Assembly (NCBI GenBank): GCA_040002435.1
Contig: JBDUEM010000214.1
Span: forward strand, 1-13,589
DNA from: JANXXV01 sp040002435
GTDB lineage: Bacteria > Acidobacteriota > Terriglobia > Bryobacterales > Bryobacteraceae
Length of the DNA stretch: 13,589 bases
Direction of reading: 5' to 3'
Shown here: positions 5,273 through 12,627 of the stretch, one piece after another
How the letters are laid out: each line of letters opens with the position of its first letter
Position numbering within the stretch: the first letter of the stretch is position 1
The notes under the pieces: model-generated
What the model saw: only the letters and a program-made list of their open reading frames with translations
What the model was told of the DNA's origin: nothing
The model's database searches: none
Made by a program: the position numbers and the translations under genes

Positions 5273-7632
5273 CCCTTCAACTCCACAACGGTCGCGCCCG
5301 CCCCGCCCTGTTCCTGGCTCGCGGGGTAATATTTCTCGACATGCTCGCTCTTGGATAGTAATGCAGAGATAGCGCGCTTCAGAATCCCCATGCCATGCCC
5401 GTGCACGATGCGCACGCGCTCCACGGAGGCCATGGCGGCCTGATCCAGGAATTTCTCCACGGCGTCGCATGCTTCCTCGGCGCGCTGGCCAATTACATTG
5501 ATCTCCTGGTAGGACGCATCCCATCGCGGGCCAGGCTGATAGCTCACATTTTTCGGCAGCTTCGGGTCGTTGCCAGGCGGCAGAACCTCTTGGACGTCGG
5601 TGAGGGCCACTTGCATCTTCATGAATCCGGCATCTACCTCAATGAGGCCATGCCCCAGCATCCGGCGCACTCGCGCCGGTTGACGCACGCCCTTCAGGAT
5701 GACCCGGCTGCCTTCTTCCACCTTGACTTGCTGGACCACCGGCGCGGCCTCGCTGGCAAGCACGTTGGTCTGCACCTGTTCGTGAAACTCACGCTTCGTC
5801 TTGGCCACCCGGCGCAGAGCCTGGTCAGCGCTTTTTCGCTGCGCACCCGTCTGCTCGATGCCCTCAATTGTCTGGCGGGCCTCGGCGTCAAACTTCGCCA
5901 CGAGTTCCTCGAACTTCCGTTCCAGCTCCCGCAGCTTGGTGGATTCCCGCTTCTCCCATTGGCGTGCCAGCGATTGCTCCCGCGCTGTGGCGGCTTCAAT
6001 CTTCTGCCGCAAATCGGTCTGCAGCGCGGCGGATTCTTCAATCCGCTGGTGCAGCTCATTCAGGAATCGGGCAATGTCCCGCTCGGTGTTGCTCATCGCC
6101 GCGCGGGCCCGTTCAATCAGCGCCGTGGGCAGCCCCAGCCGTGTTGCAATATCCAGCCCGGCCGATTTTCCCGGCGCACCAAGCCGCAGCACGTAGGTCG
6201 GCTCCAGCGTGGCATCGTCGAACCCCATGGAGCCGTTCAACACGGATGCCGTGTTGGCGCCATAAACTTTCAGCGCCAGTAGGTGCGTGGAAGCAAGCGT
6301 GACCGCGTTGATTGCCCGGAAATGCTCCAGGATCGCGACGCCCAGTGCGCCGCCTTCTTCCGGATCGGTAGCGCGGCCCAACTCATCCAGCAGGATCAAA
6401 GAATCCGGCGTTGCGTCCAACACCATCTCCCGAATGGATGCGATATGCGCCGAGAATGAACTCAGGCTCTGCTCGATAGACTGGGCGTCGCCAATGTCTG
6501 CGAGGATCTGGTCGAAGATGGGGAACTCGGCTTCGGTAGCAGGTACGGGGAGCGCAGACTGCGCCATCAGCGCCAGAAGCCCCACCGTCTTCATGCTCAC
6601 CGTCTTGCCGCCGGTGTTAGGACCGCTGATCAACAGCGTGCGGGTTTCGCCGTCGAGCGTGAGCGATACGGGGACAATCGGCTTCTTCTGTTTGCGCAAT
6701 ACATCCTGCAACAACGGGTGCCTGGCCCCACGCAGGTGGACCCGCCCAGTGAACTTCGGAATCACGCAATCGAACTCACCGGCGAAGGTGGCCTTGGCGA
6801 ACAGCAGATCCATCTCACTCATCACACGCATGGCTTCCCGGATGGCTGGGGCCTGTGCGCGAAGCTTCTCGGTCAAATCGCGCAGAATGCGATGGACTTC
6901 GCGCATCTCCTCTTCGGTCAGCCGCACCAGCTCGTTATTCAGGTCGATGGTTTCGAGCGGTTCCACGAACAGCGTCTGTCCGCTGCCGCTGGCGCCGTGA
7001 ATCACTCCGTTCACCTTCTTGCGCTGGCCTGCGATCACGGGCACCACAAACCGGTCGTTACGAATGGCCACGTACTCTTCCTGCAGAACACCTTCTTCGC
7101 GATGGCTGCGCAGGAATTTTTCGAGAGACTCGTGAATCTGGCGCTGCTGTTTCTCTTTGTCGCGCCGCAGGCGGTTGAGCGCTACGCTCGCATGGTCGGC
7201 GACCGACCCGTTCGGAAGCACTTTCCCCGCAACGTCTCGTAACAGCGAGCGGAAGTCGGCCAGTCCATCTCCCCGTTCCGCCAGCTTGGGGAACCGTTTT
7301 GCTTCGCCCAACAAGAGGCCGCGGACTTCCGTTGTACGATCGAGAAACGCGGTCACATCCGCGATCTCCTTCCCTTCCAGCCCCGCGCCCTCGATGCGCA
7401 ATTTCTGAACCGCCGCGGTCGTGTCGACGAGTCCGGTGAGCGGCGGCTTCGAGGCCAGCCGGAGAAACTCCACGGCCTCAGCTACCTCAGCCAGCGCGCC
7501 TTCCAGAACCGCCCTATCGGTGATGGGCTCGACACGTTCCAGTTCCAACCGCCCCAGCGGACCGGAAACAAAGCGCCCCACCAGGCGTTTCAGTTCTTCG
7601 AATTCCAAAATGTCGGCGCTGGTATGTTTCAT
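5266..7632 (-). CDS. mutS2: MutS2 family ATPase/Smr-domain protein
   Basis: A 788-residue protein of the usual family length. The order is: N-terminal core and clamp region (1-300), MutS ATPase domain with Walker A GPNTGGKT (337-344), the SSFSAHI segment (391-397) and Walker B LILLDELGRATDP (412-424), a long coiled coil (about 510-640), a KOW/SH3-like segment (about 636-684), and a C-terminal Smr domain (about 707-788) with VHGHGMG (743-749). MutS2 proteins bind branched DNA or collided ribosomes; they are not part of mismatch repair. The Smr LDLRG motif reads INVIGQ here, so nuclease activity may be weak. The start ATG overlaps the stop of the NUDIX gene (ATGA), which implies coupling, and the 3' end overlaps the M23 gene convergently. 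Confidence 0.96.
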   Translation of the reverse strand: MKHTSADILEFEELKRLVGRFVSGPLGRLELERVEPITDRAVLEGALAEVAEAVEFLRLASKPPLTGLVDTTAAVQKLRIEGAGLEGKEIADVTAFLDRTTEVRGLLLGEAKRFPKLAERGDGLADFRSLLRDVAGKVLPNGSVADHASVALNRLRRDKEKQQRQIHESLEKFLRSHREEGVLQEEYVAIRNDRFVVPVIAGQRKKVNGVIHGASGSGQTLFVEPLETIDLNNELVRLTEEEMREVHRILRDLTEKLRAQAPAIREAMRVMSEMDLLFAKATFAGEFDCVIPKFTGRVHLRGARHPLLQDVLRKQKKPIVPVSLTLDGETRTLLISGPNTGGKTVSMKTVGLLALMAQSALPVPATEAEFPIFDQILADIGDAQSIEQSLSSFSAHIASIREMVLDATPDSLILLDELGRATDPEEGGALGVAILEHFRAINAVTLASTHLLALKVYGANTASVLNGSMGFDDATLEPTYVLRLGAPGKSAGLDIATRLGLPTALIERARAAMSNTERDIARFLNELHQRIEESAALQTDLRQKIEAATAREQSLARQWEKRESTKLRELERKFEELVAKFDAEARQTIEGIEQTGAQRKSADQALRRVAKTKREFHEQVQTNVLASEAAPVVQQVKVEEGSRVILKGVRQPARVRRMLGHGLIEVDAGFMKMQVALTDVQEVLPPGNDPKLPKNVSYQPGPRWDASYQEINVIGQRAEEACDAVEKFLDQAAMASVERVRIVHGHGMGILKRAISALLSKSEHVEKYYPASQEQGGAGATVVELKGY

Positions 7633-8063
7633 GACTGATCCCGCATCGCAAACGCTCGTTCAATGACCGGCAGGGTTCCCTCCGTCAGGTGAATTCCATG
7701 CAAATCCTTCCTCAACACCCACTCCGTCCTGCTTACATCGTCGCCAGCCGCCAGTTCTCCACCCGCCACCACGCAAAGATAGTCAATCAGCACGTAATGG
7801 TATTCCGCCCGGCCCTCAGCGTCTCTCATGATGCGCTCGAAAACCTCAGCGATTCGCAAGGGCTGAATGAGCAGTCCCGTCTCCTCCAGGATCTCGCGCT
7901 TCACTCCTTCCTGCAGGGTCTCCCCGGTTTCCAGCACGCCGCCGGGCAGTGACCAATAGCCTTTCAATGGTTCCCGGCCGCGCTCCACCAGCAGAATTCG
8001 ATCGCCATCGAGAATGATCGCGCCCACGCCCAGGATCGGCCGGTCCGGATACTGGCGGCTAAT
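7629..8063 (-). CDS. NUDIX hydrolase, probable ATT start
   Basis: A pyrophosphohydrolase with an intact Nudix box: G30 then E36, R44-E45, E48-E49-T-G51 (numbering from GTG 8027). Substrate unknown; the YPDRPI-GVGAII opening and the GYWSLPGG motif resemble small ADP-ribose/nucleotide-type NUDIX proteins. The GTG at 8027 would give 132 residues but lacks a ribosome-binding site and cuts off the family-like N-terminus RQYPDRPILGVG, which continues in frame upstream. The frame is closed by TGA just before an AGGGAG box (8073-8078). Between that box and 8027 the only start-like codons are ATT at 8063-8061 (9 nt from AGGGAG) and a CTG. I therefore place the start at ATT 8063, overlapping the SMP-30 stop, giving 144 residues. 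The start is inference; the rest of the gene is certain. It overlaps mutS2 by 4 nt. Confidence 0.85.
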   Translation of the reverse strand: MSRQYPDRPILGVGAIILDGDRILLVERGREPLKGYWSLPGGVLETGETLQEGVKREILEETGLLIQPLRIAEVFERIMRDAEGRAEYHYVLIDYLCVVAGGELAAGDDVSRTEWVLRKDLHGIHLTEGTLPVIERAFAMRDQS

Positions 8064-8928
8064 GGTGTACCGCTCCCTTCACATCCAGCCGGATCCGCAG
8101 CACGGATGTTCTGGCGGTAACGAACAGTGTTTGGAAATCCGCATCGCCGAAAGCGCAGTTGGAAGGAGTTTCGGCGAGGCTCAAGGTGCCTGTCAGTTTT
8201 CCTTCCGGTGAAAAAACATACAAGCCTTTGGCCATGACGTAGAGGTTGCCTTTCTCGTCCACCTTGAAGCCATCCGGAACGCCTTCGATCTCCGAAATCA
8301 GCACGCGCTCGTTCGATGTCGCCCCGTTCTTATCCACGTCGTAGGCTCGGATATTTCTCTCGTCCGAATTCGACACATAAAGCAGCTTGCCGTTCGGCGA
8401 CAACGCAATTCCATTAGGGCGTCCCACGGGCTTTGCAATCAGACTCAACTCACCTTTCGGAGTGATCGAATAGACGCCGTAGAAATCGAGCTGGCGTCGG
8501 TCGGCCTGATCCCCAAAAGCCGGATCCGTGAAGTATACATGGCCATTCTTGCTGACGGCAATATCGTTCGGGGCATTCAGACGCTTGCCTTCCCACTTCT
8601 CCGCCAACACTTCCACTTTGCCTTTTTTGTCCGTGCGAATCACGCGGCCGGTGCGGCTTTCGCAACTGTAGAGCCGGCCCTTATCGTCAAAGGCATTTCC
8701 ATTCGTGCCGTTGGTGTTCTCGCGGTAGACGGACACCCCCTCACCCGGAACGAATTTCATAAGGCGGTTATTTGGGATGTCGCTGAAGATGAGGAAGCCT
8801 TCTCGCGACCAAACGGGCCCTTCAGTGAACTTCATGGCCGTAGCCACTTTTTCCACCGTGACATTAGTGAGGTCCTGGCCGAAGGCTGCGTAACAAACAA
8901 GAGAAGCGGCAATGAGTGGACGAAGCAT
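8059..8928 (-). CDS. secreted SMP-30/gluconolactonase-like beta-propeller protein
   Basis: A 289-residue six-bladed beta-propeller. Residues 1-17 form a signal peptide (MLRPLIAASLVCYAAFG, cut before QDL), so it acts outside the cytoplasm. The calcium/metal ligands of the family are present: E36 in FTEGPVW, N121 in NAPNDIAV, N172 in GRPNGIALSP and D219 in GVPDGF. The family hydrolyses sugar or other lactones; the substrate is not shown here. C12 does not sit in a good lipobox. The gene follows the BON gene by 33 nt on the same strand, and the NUDIX gene starts over its stop codon. No clear Shine-Dalgarno is seen; a TACAAT box lies 9 nt before the ATG. Confidence 0.92.
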   Translation of the reverse strand: MLRPLIAASLVCYAAFGQDLTNVTVEKVATAMKFTEGPVWSREGFLIFSDIPNNRLMKFVPGEGVSVYRENTNGTNGNAFDDKGRLYSCESRTGRVIRTDKKGKVEVLAEKWEGKRLNAPNDIAVSKNGHVYFTDPAFGDQADRRQLDFYGVYSITPKGELSLIAKPVGRPNGIALSPNGKLLYVSNSDERNIRAYDVDKNGATSNERVLISEIEGVPDGFKVDEKGNLYVMAKGLYVFSPEGKLTGTLSLAETPSNCAFGDADFQTLFVTARTSVLRIRLDVKGAVHH

Positions 8929-8937
8929 TACCGCTTC

Positions 8938-8943
8938 ATTGTA
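8938..8943 (-). promoter_or_regulatory. candidate -10 box before the SMP-30-like gene
   Basis: On the minus strand TACAAT ends 9 nt before the ATG at 8928. There is no convincing -35 at the normal distance, so this is a weak prediction. If real it would add a second start to the BON/SMP-30/NUDIX/mutS2 cluster with a leader of only a few bases. Confidence 0.25.
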
Positions 8944-8961
8944 CCGGGATGGCGGTTAATT

Positions 8962-9480
8962 CTACTTTCCCTCCACGACCAGGTTATTCGTAACGCCAAA
9001 CACACCGCTCACACCATTCGCCTTGATGTTCGCTAAATTCTTGTCACCCTCATTCGCCACTACTCCCTCGAGGATCACATTGCCATTTCTCACGATGATG
9101 TGAATTGGCGGAACCGCCTGCATTTCATAACGCTGAAAAGACGCCTGTCCATAAATTGCGCGGTACACAGCAACGCGAAGTCGATCGTCATTCGGCGATA
9201 GCGGCAGCACCTCGATTTGGTTGTCCACCGTGTCCACGCCCTCAACGCTCTTCACTACACGCCCGGCATCCGACTTCAAGGTGGGTCTCGTCACCTGGCC
9301 CAGCAGCGTCACTTTGGAGCCGTCCACTTTGTACGATAGATTGTCAAAGACGTTGTAGTACGGCAACATCACCAGCTCATGCCGTATTTCTTTTACCATC
9401 TTTTTATAAGCAACTGAACCCGGATCGGCCGCCATCAAAACACCAGCCGACACTAGGATCAAAGTCAAGAATTGTTTCAC
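8962..9480 (-). CDS. exported protein with two BON domains
   Basis: A 172-residue protein. Residues 1-18 form a signal peptide (KQFLTLILVSAGVLMAA). Two BON domains follow, about 27-93 (VTLLGQVTRPTLKSDAGRVVKSVEGVDTVDNQIEV pattern) and about 98-170 (NVILEGVVANEGDKNLANIKANGVSGVFGVTNNLVV). BON domains bind phospholipid or surface components in the periplasm; the exact role is unknown. The start is GTG 9480, not an upstream ATG, because AGGAGG (9487-9492) is 6 nt away and the signal peptide begins exactly there. A sigma70-type promoter lies just upstream. It is the first gene of the minus-strand cluster. Confidence 0.88.
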   Translation of the reverse strand: MKQFLTLILVSAGVLMAADPGSVAYKKMVKEIRHELVMLPYYNVFDNLSYKVDGSKVTLLGQVTRPTLKSDAGRVVKSVEGVDTVDNQIEVLPLSPNDDRLRVAVYRAIYGQASFQRYEMQAVPPIHIIVRNGNVILEGVVANEGDKNLANIKANGVSGVFGVTNNLVVEGK

Positions 9481-9486
9481 TGTCGT

Positions 9487-9492
9487 CCTCCT
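9487..9492 (-). promoter_or_regulatory. ribosome-binding site that sets the BON gene start
   Basis: AGGAGG on the minus strand, 6 nt before GTG 9480. It decides for the GTG start over the longer in-frame ATG at 9561, which would run through the promoter and the sulfatase start. Confidence 0.8.
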
Positions 9493-9506
9493 GCAAATTG
9501 GATGCA

Positions 9507-9534
9507 ATTGTACAACCAACTGTTGCGCTATCAA
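9507..9534 (-). promoter_or_regulatory. sigma70-type promoter of the BON gene
   Basis: On the minus strand TTGATA (9529-9534) and TACAAT (9507-9512) are separated by 16 nt; each matches five of six consensus bases. The expected start near 9500 gives a leader of about 20 nt containing the AGGAGG ribosome-binding site. It lies back to back with the sulfatase -10 box. Confidence 0.65.
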
Positions 9535-9539
9535 GCGAA

Positions 9540-9545
9540 TATAAT
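9540..9545 (+). promoter_or_regulatory. candidate -10 box of the sulfatase gene
   Basis: A perfect TATAAT ends 9 nt before the ATG at 9555. No good -35 is present at 16-18 nt, where the BON promoter lies. Transcription from it would begin 2-3 nt before the ATG. Confidence 0.45.
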
Positions 9546-9554
9546 CAAAACCAA

Positions 9555-10946
9555 ATGGCAAATCTACCCAGGCGGGGATTCCTCAAGAACATCGCGGCAG
9601 GCGCGTCCTCAGCGGGCGTGCTGGCGGCTCAGCGGACGGTTTCGGCCCGGCGTCCAAATATCCTGTACATTCATTCGCACGACACGGGCCGTTATGTGCA
9701 GCCCTATGGCCATCCCGTGCCGGCTCCGAACCTGCAGAAACTGGCTGAAGGCGGCGTGCTGTTCCGCAAAGCATTCAACGCCGCCCCCACCTGCTCTCCC
9801 AGCCGGGCAAGCTTATTGACCGGAATTTGCCCCCACAACAACGGCATGTTCGGCCTGGCGCACCGGGGCTTTTCGCTCAACGATTACAGCCAGCACATCC
9901 TCCATACCCTGCGGACCGTGGAATACCGCTCCGCGCTGATCGGCATTCAACACATCGCCCGCGATCCTACGCTGATCGGTTATGACGAGATCGTGAAGAC
10001 AGCCAGTACGCGCGCCGAGCATGTGGCTCCCGCAGCGGTTCAGTTTCTGAAAAACGGCCCAAAACAGCCATTTTTTCTGGATGTCGGTTTCTTCGAAACT
10101 CACCGGGAATTTCATCCCGCCAGTCCAAAGGAAGACGCGCGATACTGCCAGCCGCCGGCCCCGATTCCGGACACACCCGGCACCAGGAAAGATATTGCCG
10201 AGTTCAAAGCCAGCGCGCGCGTGCTCGATACTGCGATCGGCGATGTTCTCACCGCCCTGGAATCCAGTGGCCAGGCCGCCAACACGCTCGTGGTTTGCAC
10301 AACCGACCACGGCATCGCGTTTCCGGCGATGAAGTGCAATCTGCAGGACCATGGCATGGGAGTGATGCTGATGATGCGCGGTCCGGGCGGCTTCACCGGT
10401 GGCAAAGTTTGCGACGCCATGGTCTCGCAGCTCGATCTGTTTCCCACCTTGTGCGAAATAGCTGAGGTCGAACCACCCTCCAGACTCCAGGGCCGTTCCT
10501 TCCTTCCAGTGTTACGAGGCGCCAAAGCCGAAAGCAACGACGAGATCTTCGCCGAAGTGAACTACCACGCGGCCTACGAGCCGAAACGTGCCGCGCGCAC
10601 GCAGCGCTGGAAATACATTCGCCACTATGGAGACCGGCATCAGCCGGTACTTCCAAACTGCGATGACGGTCTGAGTAAAGACCTCTGGCTGGAAATGGGC
10701 TGGCGCAATCAGCAGGTGGCAGTAGAGCACCTCTACGACTTGGTGTTCGATCCCAATGAGACCAGGAACCTGATGGCGGACGCTGCGGCGGCAGGAGCGG
10801 CGAAAGAAATGCGCGCAAGGATGGACGGATGGATGCAGCGCACAGGGGATCCCATTCTGAAAGGGCCAATCAAAGCGCCGGCTGGTGCAAAGGCAAACGA
10901 CCCAAACGGGACGTCTCCCAAAGAAGCGCCGATGGACGTGGTCTAG
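9555..10946 (+). CDS. Tat-exported sulfatase, heparan-N-sulfatase-like (S1 family)
   Basis: A 463-residue sulfatase. Residues 5-30 carry a twin-arginine signal (PRRGFLKN then a hydrophobic stretch ending VLAAQ), pointing to folded export. The active-site motif is C80-S-P-S-R followed by ASLLTG; C80 is the residue converted to formylglycine. Metal/substrate residues include D43 (HSHDTG) and D251-H252 (TTDHG). NILYIHSHDTGRY, HNNGMFGLAHRGF and PFFLDVGFFETHREF are typical of bacterial sulfamidase-like (SGSH-type) enzymes, so the substrate is probably a sulfated or N-sulfated glycan. No formylglycine-generating enzyme is in the window. The ATG at 9555 was chosen by the Tat signal; the frame is open further upstream but runs through the BON gene. 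A strong hairpin follows the stop. Confidence 0.92.
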   Translation: MANLPRRGFLKNIAAGASSAGVLAAQRTVSARRPNILYIHSHDTGRYVQPYGHPVPAPNLQKLAEGGVLFRKAFNAAPTCSPSRASLLTGICPHNNGMFGLAHRGFSLNDYSQHILHTLRTVEYRSALIGIQHIARDPTLIGYDEIVKTASTRAEHVAPAAVQFLKNGPKQPFFLDVGFFETHREFHPASPKEDARYCQPPAPIPDTPGTRKDIAEFKASARVLDTAIGDVLTALESSGQAANTLVVCTTDHGIAFPAMKCNLQDHGMGVMLMMRGPGGFTGGKVCDAMVSQLDLFPTLCEIAEVEPPSRLQGRSFLPVLRGAKAESNDEIFAEVNYHAAYEPKRAARTQRWKYIRHYGDRHQPVLPNCDDGLSKDLWLEMGWRNQQVAVEHLYDLVFDPNETRNLMADAAAAGAAKEMRARMDGWMQRTGDPILKGPIKAPAGAKANDPNGTSPKEAPMDVV

Positions 10947-10955
10947 GTAACGCAA

Positions 10956-11002
10956 CCCCGCGCCAAGGTATCTTGTTTGGGGAAAGGGTCCTTGGCGCGG
11001 GG
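10956..11002 (+). terminator. strong GC-rich hairpin, possible terminator
   Basis: A perfect 13-bp inverted repeat, CCCCGCGCCAAGG (10956-10968) and CCTTGGCGCGGGG (10990-11002), with a 21-nt loop. An outer 5-bp match, GTAAC and GTTAC, flanks it. It begins 9 nt after the sulfatase stop and precedes ppx by 88 nt. There is no uninterrupted T-tract (TGACTTGCTTTGTTACTTT follows), so it may be a terminator of unusual form or a structured RNA element. Confidence 0.45.
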
Positions 11003-11078
11003 TGACTTGCTTTGTTACTTTGACGTACGCGCGCTGAAGAGGTCTTGTTCCAAAAATCTTTTTTTCACATCGACCTCG

Positions 11079-11084
11079 TATCAT
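11079..11084 (+). promoter_or_regulatory. candidate -10 box before ppx
   Basis: TATCAT (five of six consensus bases) ends 6 nt before the ATG at 11091, and no Shine-Dalgarno precedes the ATG. No clear -35 is seen at the standard distance. This fits a leaderless start for the ppx gene. Confidence 0.35.
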
Positions 11085-11090
11085 TGCCTT

Positions 11091-12626
11091 ATGCCCAGGT
11101 ACGCCGCCATCGATATCGGAAGCAACTCCGTTCGTATGGAAGCCGCGGAAGTGGTTGCCGGCTCCACGCCGGTGATTCTCGCCACGGACCGCGAGGTCAC
11201 CCGTCTTGGGGTCGGCGTCTTCAGCGGCGGCCGGATCACCGAAGAAGCCACGGCATTTGTCTGCCAGGTGCTTACGCGAATGTCCCAGACCTATCAGAGG
11301 CTGGATGTGGCCGGCGTGCGGGCAGTGGCCACCAGCGCCGTGCGCGATGCCGGCAATCAGGCAGAATTTATCCAGCGGGTCTCCGCTGCTCTGGGCGCTC
11401 CCGTGGAGATCATTTCCGGCCTGGAAGAAGCGCGCCTGATTCACCGCGGCGTCCAAAGCCGGTGGCCGCATCCGGATAAGCGCATTCTGATCGTCGACAT
11501 CGGCGGCGGAAGCGCTGAGATCATCGCGGGCGAAAACGGCGAAATGCAGGGCGGGGTCTCCCGGCCTCTCGGAGCCGTGCGCCTGACCGAGGCTTTCATG
11601 AAGAACGATCCTCCCAGCGAGACGGATCTGCATGGGCTGGAGCAGTTCATCGACGAGAAACTGGACGTGGCGGTGAAGAAGATCGGCATTCGTCCGTTTG
11701 ACCGGGCAATCGGGACCTCCTCCACCGCGGCGGCTATCGTCTGCGCCATCAATCGCATTCCCCGCGCGCGCCGGGAAGAGGCAGCTCGCTTGCGCGCCAC
11801 CACGCCGCAGATTAGGAAACTCTATAAAGATTTGCGGGTAAAGGATTTAAGCGGCCGAAAGAAAATCGGGGGAATAGGCCCTCGGCGTGCTGAGATCATT
11901 GTGCCGGGAGCGGCGGTGCTGTTAAAAGTGCTGGAGGCGTTCCGCCTGCCCGCCGTTTATTATTCAAGTGCCGGAGTTCGTGATGGAATCATTGCGGATT
12001 TGGCCTCGCGCGGAGTGGGACGCGCCCTGACGCATCTAAGCCGGGAGCAACTGCTACATGTGGAAGGCATGGCGAAAAAGTACAACGTGCAGGCAAAACA
12101 TACACGCCGCGTGGCGCTGTTCGCGCACCAGTTGTTCGAATGGCTCCAGCCTCTCCATAAGCTGGCTCCGGAATACGGAAAACTGATGGAGGCCGCTGCT
12201 CACCTGCTGGATACCGGCCATTTCATTAGCAGCGTTGCTCATCACAAACACTCTGCCTACATCGTTCAAAATTCCGATATGCCCGGCTTTACCGGACGGG
12301 AACGAAATGTAGTGGCGGCCTTATGCCGCTTCCATCGCAAAGCACTTCCGTCTGCCCGTTACGAGTTGGTGCAATCGCTTCCGCTCGAAGACAAGCGGGC
12401 GGTTACGTGGCTGACACCGCTTCTTCGGATCGCGGATGGGCTAGACAGTGGCCAGGAGCAAAAAGTGGAGCGCATGGAATGCCAGATAAAGCCTTCGGGC
12501 GTGGTAGTCACAGTAGAAGGCGAGAACATAGACCTGGAGCTTTGGGCTGCCGAGCGGGCCGCTGAATCCTTCCGGCAAATCTATGAGTCGCCGCTACAAT
12601 TTCTGAGAGCCAGGAGGGCACCGTAA
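11091..12626 (+). CDS. ppx: Ppx/GppA family phosphatase with degenerate HD domain
   Basis: A 511-residue member of the exopolyphosphatase / guanosine pentaphosphatase family, acting on polyphosphate or pppGpp in the cytoplasm. The actin-like ATPase core shows AAIDIGSNSVRM (5-16), ATSAVRDAGN (80-89), ISGLEEARLI (108-117, with catalytic glutamate at 112 or 113) and VDIGGGSAEI (135-144). The C-terminal half (about 318-510) is an HD-type helical domain: KHTRRVALFAHQLF, AAAHLLDTGHFIS, HHKHSAYIVQNSDMPGF and RFHRKAL. The expected histidine of the HD pair is leucine (LLD, residues 372-374), so this domain is probably non-catalytic. The ATG at 11091 starts right before the first core strand; an earlier in-frame ORF start reaches into the hairpin and is rejected. 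The CHAD gene begins 1 nt after the stop. Confidence 0.92.
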   Translation: MPRYAAIDIGSNSVRMEAAEVVAGSTPVILATDREVTRLGVGVFSGGRITEEATAFVCQVLTRMSQTYQRLDVAGVRAVATSAVRDAGNQAEFIQRVSAALGAPVEIISGLEEARLIHRGVQSRWPHPDKRILIVDIGGGSAEIIAGENGEMQGGVSRPLGAVRLTEAFMKNDPPSETDLHGLEQFIDEKLDVAVKKIGIRPFDRAIGTSSTAAAIVCAINRIPRARREEAARLRATTPQIRKLYKDLRVKDLSGRKKIGGIGPRRAEIIVPGAAVLLKVLEAFRLPAVYYSSAGVRDGIIADLASRGVGRALTHLSREQLLHVEGMAKKYNVQAKHTRRVALFAHQLFEWLQPLHKLAPEYGKLMEAAAHLLDTGHFISSVAHHKHSAYIVQNSDMPGFTGRERNVVAALCRFHRKALPSARYELVQSLPLEDKRAVTWLTPLLRIADGLDSGQEQKVERMECQIKPSGVVVTVEGENIDLELWAAERAAESFRQIYESPLQFLRARRAP

Positions 12627-12627
12627 A

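Noticed and set aside
5395..6282. Long plus-strand open frame opposite mutS2
   Set aside because: Its protein is rich in His, Arg, Leu and Gln without any family motif, while the minus strand encodes a full MutS2. It is an antisense shadow in GC-rich DNA.
8893..8928. Lipoprotein signal in the SMP-30-like protein
   Set aside because: The Cys at residue 12 is preceded by Leu-Val rather than a small residue at -1, and a normal cleavage site follows at about residue 17.
10512..11633. Long minus-strand open frame spanning the sulfatase end and ppx start
   Set aside because: It crosses two well-supported genes and the hairpin between them, and shows no domain or ribosome-binding site.
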